Assembly (NCBI RefSeq): GCF_014637405.1
Contig: NZ_BMEY01000010.1
Coordinates: forward strand, 1 to 64,000
DNA: 64,000 nucleotides
Source: Ornithinibacillus halotolerans
Lineage (GTDB): Bacteria > Bacillota > Bacilli > Bacillales > Amphibacillaceae
Direction: 5' to 3'
The translations under genes and the position numbers were made by a program. Position 1 is the stretch's first letter; each line of letters opens with the position of its first letter. This document shows, one piece after another, positions 60,918 to 64,000 of the stretch. The notes under the pieces are model-generated. The model did not search any database. It was not told the origin of the DNA and saw only the letters and a program-made list of their open reading frames with translations.

Positions 60918-61364
60918 ATGAGTGACAATCTTTCACTAAAAGCATTCGTCGTTCTGATGAAAGCCTCAAAATCAATTCAGGAGGCAATTAAACATGATAT
61001 TAGTAACCAAGGAATGCGCACCTCCGACTTTTCAATATTAGAAGCACTTTATCATAAAGGGAGACTGACTGTAAGAGAGGTTTCCGAAGCTGTTTTAATT
61101 AACACAGGTTCTATCACTTACGTTATTGATAAGTTAGAGAAAAAAGGTTTACTAGAACGAAGTAATTGTAAGGAAGATCGACGTGTTGTCTATATACAAA
61201 TCACAGAAGAAGGAAAACAATTAATGGATACGATTTTCCCTCAACATCAGCAAGTAATCGAAGAATTATTTGATGGTATTGCTGAGGAAGATATAGAAAC
61301 AACAATTAATGTTCTTAAACAAGTTGGAATAAAAGCATCCCAAGAAAAGGCAGATGATAATTAA
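60918..61364 (+). CDS. MarR family regulator (MhqR-like)
   Basis: This 148-residue MarR protein has a winged helix (about 35-105: FSILEALYHKGRLTVREVSEAVLINTGSITYVIDKLEKKGLLERSNCKEDRRVVYI, core NTGSITYVIDKLEKKGLL). It leads an operon with a ring-cleaving dioxygenase, a flavin reductase-like protein and an MhqD-type esterase. In B. subtilis MhqR represses such genes and is released by 2-methylhydroquinone and catechol. The orthology is inferred from the operon content. The stop overlaps the next start (TAATG). Confidence 0.88.
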   Translation: MSDNLSLKAFVVLMKASKSIQEAIKHDISNQGMRTSDFSILEALYHKGRLTVREVSEAVLINTGSITYVIDKLEKKGLLERSNCKEDRRVVYIQITEEGKQLMDTIFPQHQQVIEELFDGIAEEDIETTINVLKQVGIKASQEKADDN

Positions 61365-62299
61365 TGAAAAAGACAGCAGGAATTCATCATATTACCGCTA
61401 TTGTCGGGCATCCACAAGAAAATGTGGATTTCTATGCAAGTGTACTAGGACTTCGTTTAGTTAAAAAGACAATTAATTTTGATGATCCGGGAACATATCA
61501 TTTATATTTCGGAAATGATGGAGGGCGCCCTGGTTCAATTATTACCTTTTTCCCATGGGTCGGAGCGTACAGAGGAAAAACAGGAGATGGACAAGTCGGT
61601 GTTACTTCCTACGCAATTCCAAAAGGTTCGCTTGGATTTTGGGAAGAACGTCTCAAAAAATTTAAGATTGACGTAACAAAGTCTGAACGTTTTGGTGAAA
61701 CCTATTTATCCTTTGATGATGTTCATGGATTGAAACTTGAACTAGTGGAGCGAGAAGAAGGAGAAGTAAACAATTGGACAATTGGTGATGTGAAACCAGA
61801 AGTTGCTATTAAAGGATTTGCTGGAGCTACGCTTTATTCAAGTAGCCCAGAAGAAACAGAACGCCTATTAATTAATGTGATGGGACTAGAAAAAATCGGA
61901 GAAGAAGGCAACTTAATTCGCTTTAAATCTCATGGAAATATCGGGAATGTCATTGACTTAAAAAAATCATCAAGCGGAAGAGGACAAATGGGCGTCGGTG
62001 TTGTTCATCATATCGCTTGGCGTGCAATTGATGATGAAGATCAAATGGACTGGAAACATCATGTAGAAAACAATGGATTCATAGTTACACCGGTACGCGA
62101 CAGAAACTACTTTAATGCAATCTACTTTAGAGAACATGGTGAAATTCTATTTGAGATTGCGACCGACCCACCAGGATTCGCCCATGATGAATCGTATGAA
62201 ACGATGGGGTCTGAATTAAAATTACCACACCAACACGAAATTTATCGAGATAAATTAAACGATCATCTAATTCCACTCGAAGTGAAGAATTTAGATTAA
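61364..62299 (+). CDS. Ring-cleaving (VOC) dioxygenase, MhqA/MhqO-like
   Basis: This 311-residue protein has two VOC units (about 5-140 and 150-300). Metal-binding His and Glu are visible in GIHHITAIVGHP, in VVHHIAWRAIDDED and in FREHGEILFEIATDPPGF. It closely resembles the B. subtilis MhqA/MhqE/MhqO enzymes, which detoxify hydroquinones or catechols by ring opening. It is the second gene of the MarR-led operon, cotranslated through a shared TAATG with the regulator. Confidence 0.92.
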   Translation: MKKTAGIHHITAIVGHPQENVDFYASVLGLRLVKKTINFDDPGTYHLYFGNDGGRPGSIITFFPWVGAYRGKTGDGQVGVTSYAIPKGSLGFWEERLKKFKIDVTKSERFGETYLSFDDVHGLKLELVEREEGEVNNWTIGDVKPEVAIKGFAGATLYSSSPEETERLLINVMGLEKIGEEGNLIRFKSHGNIGNVIDLKKSSSGRGQMGVGVVHHIAWRAIDDEDQMDWKHHVENNGFIVTPVRDRNYFNAIYFREHGEILFEIATDPPGFAHDESYETMGSELKLPHQHEIYRDKLNDHLIPLEVKNLD

Positions 62300-62316
62300 T
62301 GGTGGGGGAATATGGA

Positions 62317-62928
62317 ATGCTTTCTTTTGATCCTGAAAGTAATACAGAACGCGAAAATTATAAATTATTAATTGGATCCATTGTTCCAAGACCCATCGCA
62401 TTCGTAACAACGATGACGGACGAGGGAGTAATAAACGGGGCACCATTTAGTTATTTTAATATCGTATCTTCTAATCCACCGTTAATTTCAATATCCATCC
62501 AGCGAAAAGAAGGACAAATGAAAGATACAGCTAGAAACATTAACAGCAAAGGCGAATTTGTTGTTCACATAGTTGATGAGGATAATGTGGATAAAATTAA
62601 TAAAACTGCTGCAACTCTAGCACCAGATAAAAGTGAAATTGAAATTTCTAGTTTAACGTTATTACCAAGTGAAGTAATTACGGTTCCAGGAGTCAAAGAA
62701 GCAAAAGTTCGGATGGAATGTGTGTTAGAAATTAATATAACCTTAGAAGGATCTGATGAGGCACCGGGAACCGATTTAATTATAGGTAAAGTAGTACGAT
62801 ACCATATCAATGAGAATGTCTATGAAAATGGCAAAATCGATCACGAGAAACTAGCAGCTGTTAGTCGTTTAGCTGGTTCAAATTATGCAAAAATAGGTGA
62901 TGTTTTTGCCATAGAAAGACCAAAATAG
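62317..62928 (+). CDS. Flavin reductase-like (FMN-binding split barrel) protein
   Basis: The protein has 203 residues from the ATG at 62317, seven bases after GGGGGA. An ATG 18 bases earlier, which overlaps the upstream stop, has a weaker site. It is a flavoprotein of the DIM6/NTAB-like group (LIGSIVPRPIAFVTTMTDEGVINGAPFSYFNIVSSNPPLISISI, core PRPIAFVTTM and APFSYFNIVS). It may reduce FMN or a quinone-derived substrate in the operon. B. subtilis has a nitroreductase (MhqN) in the comparable place. Confidence 0.85.
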   Translation: MLSFDPESNTERENYKLLIGSIVPRPIAFVTTMTDEGVINGAPFSYFNIVSSNPPLISISIQRKEGQMKDTARNINSKGEFVVHIVDEDNVDKINKTAATLAPDKSEIEISSLTLLPSEVITVPGVKEAKVRMECVLEINITLEGSDEAPGTDLIIGKVVRYHINENVYENGKIDHEKLAAVSRLAGSNYAKIGDVFAIERPK

Positions 62929-62942
62929 AAGGGACTAATAAA

Positions 62943-63545
62943 ATGAAACATATTTTCCAAAAAGGAACAAATCCAAATAAGCCAACTCTATTATTACTAC
63001 ATGGTACAGGAGGAACCGAACAAGATTTACTTCCATTGGCCGAGATTATCGACAAGGAAGCGAATATCCTTAGTGTCCGTGGAAATGTATTAGAAAATGG
63101 CATGCCACGATTCTTTAGACGATTAGCAGAAGGAGTATTTGATGAAGAGGATTTAGTTTTCCGCACTAAAGAATTAAATGAATTCCTTGATGAAGCTGCG
63201 GAGAAGTATGAGTTTGATCGAGATAATCTTGTAGCTGTAGGTTACTCTAATGGAGCTAATATTGCAGCAAGCTTAATGTTCCACTATAAAGATGCACTAC
63301 GTGGCGCAAGTCTTCACCATCCGATGGTACCAAGAAGAGGAATTAACTTACCTGATTTATCTGGTAAACGCGCATTTATTTCCGCTGGGACGAATGATCC
63401 AATTTGTCCTGCACAAGAATCTGAGGATTTAAAAGCATTACTTGAAAATGCAGGTGCAGATGTAGAAATCCATTGGGAAAATAGAGGCCACCAGTTAACA
63501 TTGTCCGAAGTAAAAGCAGCTGCAGCATGGTTTGAAGGATTTTAA
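62943..63545 (+). CDS. mhqD: Carboxylesterase/hydrolase MhqD
   Basis: The 200-residue alpha/beta hydrolase has LLLLHGTGGTEQDLLPLA (oxyanion region), GYSNGANIAAS (nucleophile Ser), AGTNDPICP (Asp) and ENRGHQL (catalytic His). It matches B. subtilis MhqD, a hydrolase induced by quinones and catechols. It is the last gene of the MhqR-like operon, followed by a terminator and then by a 52-bp tandem array. Confidence 0.92.
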   Translation: MKHIFQKGTNPNKPTLLLLHGTGGTEQDLLPLAEIIDKEANILSVRGNVLENGMPRFFRRLAEGVFDEEDLVFRTKELNEFLDEAAEKYEFDRDNLVAVGYSNGANIAASLMFHYKDALRGASLHHPMVPRRGINLPDLSGKRAFISAGTNDPICPAQESEDLKALLENAGADVEIHWENRGHQLTLSEVKAAAAWFEGF

Positions 63546-63557
63546 TATTGATTATAT

Positions 63558-63594
63558 AACAGAGGAGAACAATTTAGTTCTACCTCTGTTTTTT
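63558..63594 (+). terminator. Terminator of the MhqR-like operon
   Basis: AACAGAGG and CCTCTGTT with a 17-base loop, followed by TTTT. Confidence 0.8.
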
Positions 63595-63670
63595 CTTTTG
63601 GTCCTTGTTTTATAACATGAGGAGTGGAGGACTCTCATGGCTTGTTCTTGTTGCGTTTTTTGTGTTTTCT

Positions 63671-64000
63671 ACCGTGACAGCCTCTCTCTCGGCTAGTTCT
63701 TGCCGTCTCTTCTGAGTTTTCTACCGTGACAGCCTCTCTCTCGGCTAATTCTTGACATCTCTTCTGGGTTTTCTACCGTGACAGCCTCTCTCTCGGCTAG
63801 TTCTTACCATCTCTTCTGCGGATTTACCGTGAGAGCCCCTCTCTCGGCTAGTTCTTGCCGTCTCTCTGGGTTTTCTACCGTGACAACCTCTCTCTCGGCT
63901 AGTTCTTACCGTCTCTTCTGCGGCTTCTACCGTGAGAGCCCCTCTCTCGGCTAGTTCTTACCGTCTCTTCTGCGGTTTCTACCGTGACAACCTCTCTCTC
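63671..64000. repeat. Tandem array, unit 51-52 bp, at least six copies, open at the right edge
   Basis: ACCGTGA-type anchors occur at 63671, 63723, 63775, 63826, 63877, 63929 and 63981 (steps 52, 52, 51, 51, 52, 52). Each unit holds CCGTGAGAG or CCGTGACAG, three bases, CTCTCTCGG, so it can form a short dyad, followed by GCTAGTTCTTGCCGTCTCTT. The unit sequence is unrelated to the other three arrays, but the period is the same. The plus strand is very pyrimidine-rich. Units are better conserved than in the arrays at 14.9 and 31.5 kb, which suggests recent amplification. Confidence 0.95.

Overview
The window looks like a chromosomal segment of an AT-rich, endospore-forming member of the Bacillaceae. 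Many products match Bacillus subtilis families (YuxK, YhcR, a CYP152 peroxygenase, YqxD, CvfC/YpgR, a UppS paralogue, MhqD), and the general texture suggests the Oceanobacillus/Ornithinibacillus/Virgibacillus group. That genus-level placement is inference. Shine-Dalgarno sequences are strong (GGAGG or GGGGG types), and TTG and GTG starts are common. There is no rRNA, CRISPR array or prophage. One tRNA gene (Ala, GGC) is present. One IS3-type insertion sequence enters from the left edge.

Layout. 1-200: end of an IS3-family element next to a fragment of a dispersed Bacillaceae repeat. 0.3-2.5 kb: YuxK-like DCC protein and a yhdT-panF pair. 2.7-5.3 kb: ECF sigma factor overlapping a membrane protein with ankyrin repeats. 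5.8-11.3 kb: secreted YhcR-type nuclease/nucleotidase and a DUF4309-GH3 hexosaminidase. 11.5-15 kb: tRNA-Ala, BltD-like acetyltransferase, DUF4870 protein and prolyl oligopeptidase. 15.4-20.7 kb: two ABC-2 exporters with a LytTR regulator fused to a degenerate ABC domain and a TetR regulator. 20.9-25.3 kb: Gly/Pro-rich protein, small membrane proteins, squalene/phytoene synthase homologue, lipoprotein and AI-2E transporter. 25.3-30 kb: GntR-controlled ABC operon and three GNAT proteins. 30-31.4 kb: PadR-HAAS pair. 32-35.6 kb: YqxD, a three-LysM GH18 hydrolase and a second ECF sigma/membrane-partner pair. 35.8-40 kb: CYP152 P450, TetR and MMPL exporter. 40-43.2 kb: XRE-TPR regulator and ABC exporter. 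43.3-50.8 kb: CvfC, GNATs, a MITE-like repeat, VOC protein, UppS paralogue, DUF4153 protein, a second PadR-HAAS pair and a DUF2785 protein. 50.9-54.1 kb: SulP transporter, UspA and an ATP-grasp ligase. 54.2-59.7 kb: a four-gene ABC operon and fetAB. 59.8-63.5 kb: aldo/keto reductase and an MhqR-like operon for quinone detoxification.

The genes are dominated by envelope stress and export functions: six ABC-2-type or related export loci, an MMPL pump and two ECF sigma loci. Each group sits beside its own regulator, and in several cases the operator can be read directly over the promoter (PadR, GntR, TetR, XRE-TPR, MarR).

The most unusual signal is intergenic. Four non-coding tandem arrays (about 5.43-5.71, 14.89-15.30, 31.55-31.95 and 63.67-64.0 kb) have different sequences but the same unit length of 51 or 52 bp. 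Two of them keep eight units in an exact 52-bp register despite strong sequence divergence, and both carry the same dyad (TTCAT, 7 bases, ATGAA). A period near five helical turns, kept while the sequence drifts, suggests selection on spacing. I do not recall a named family for these arrays.
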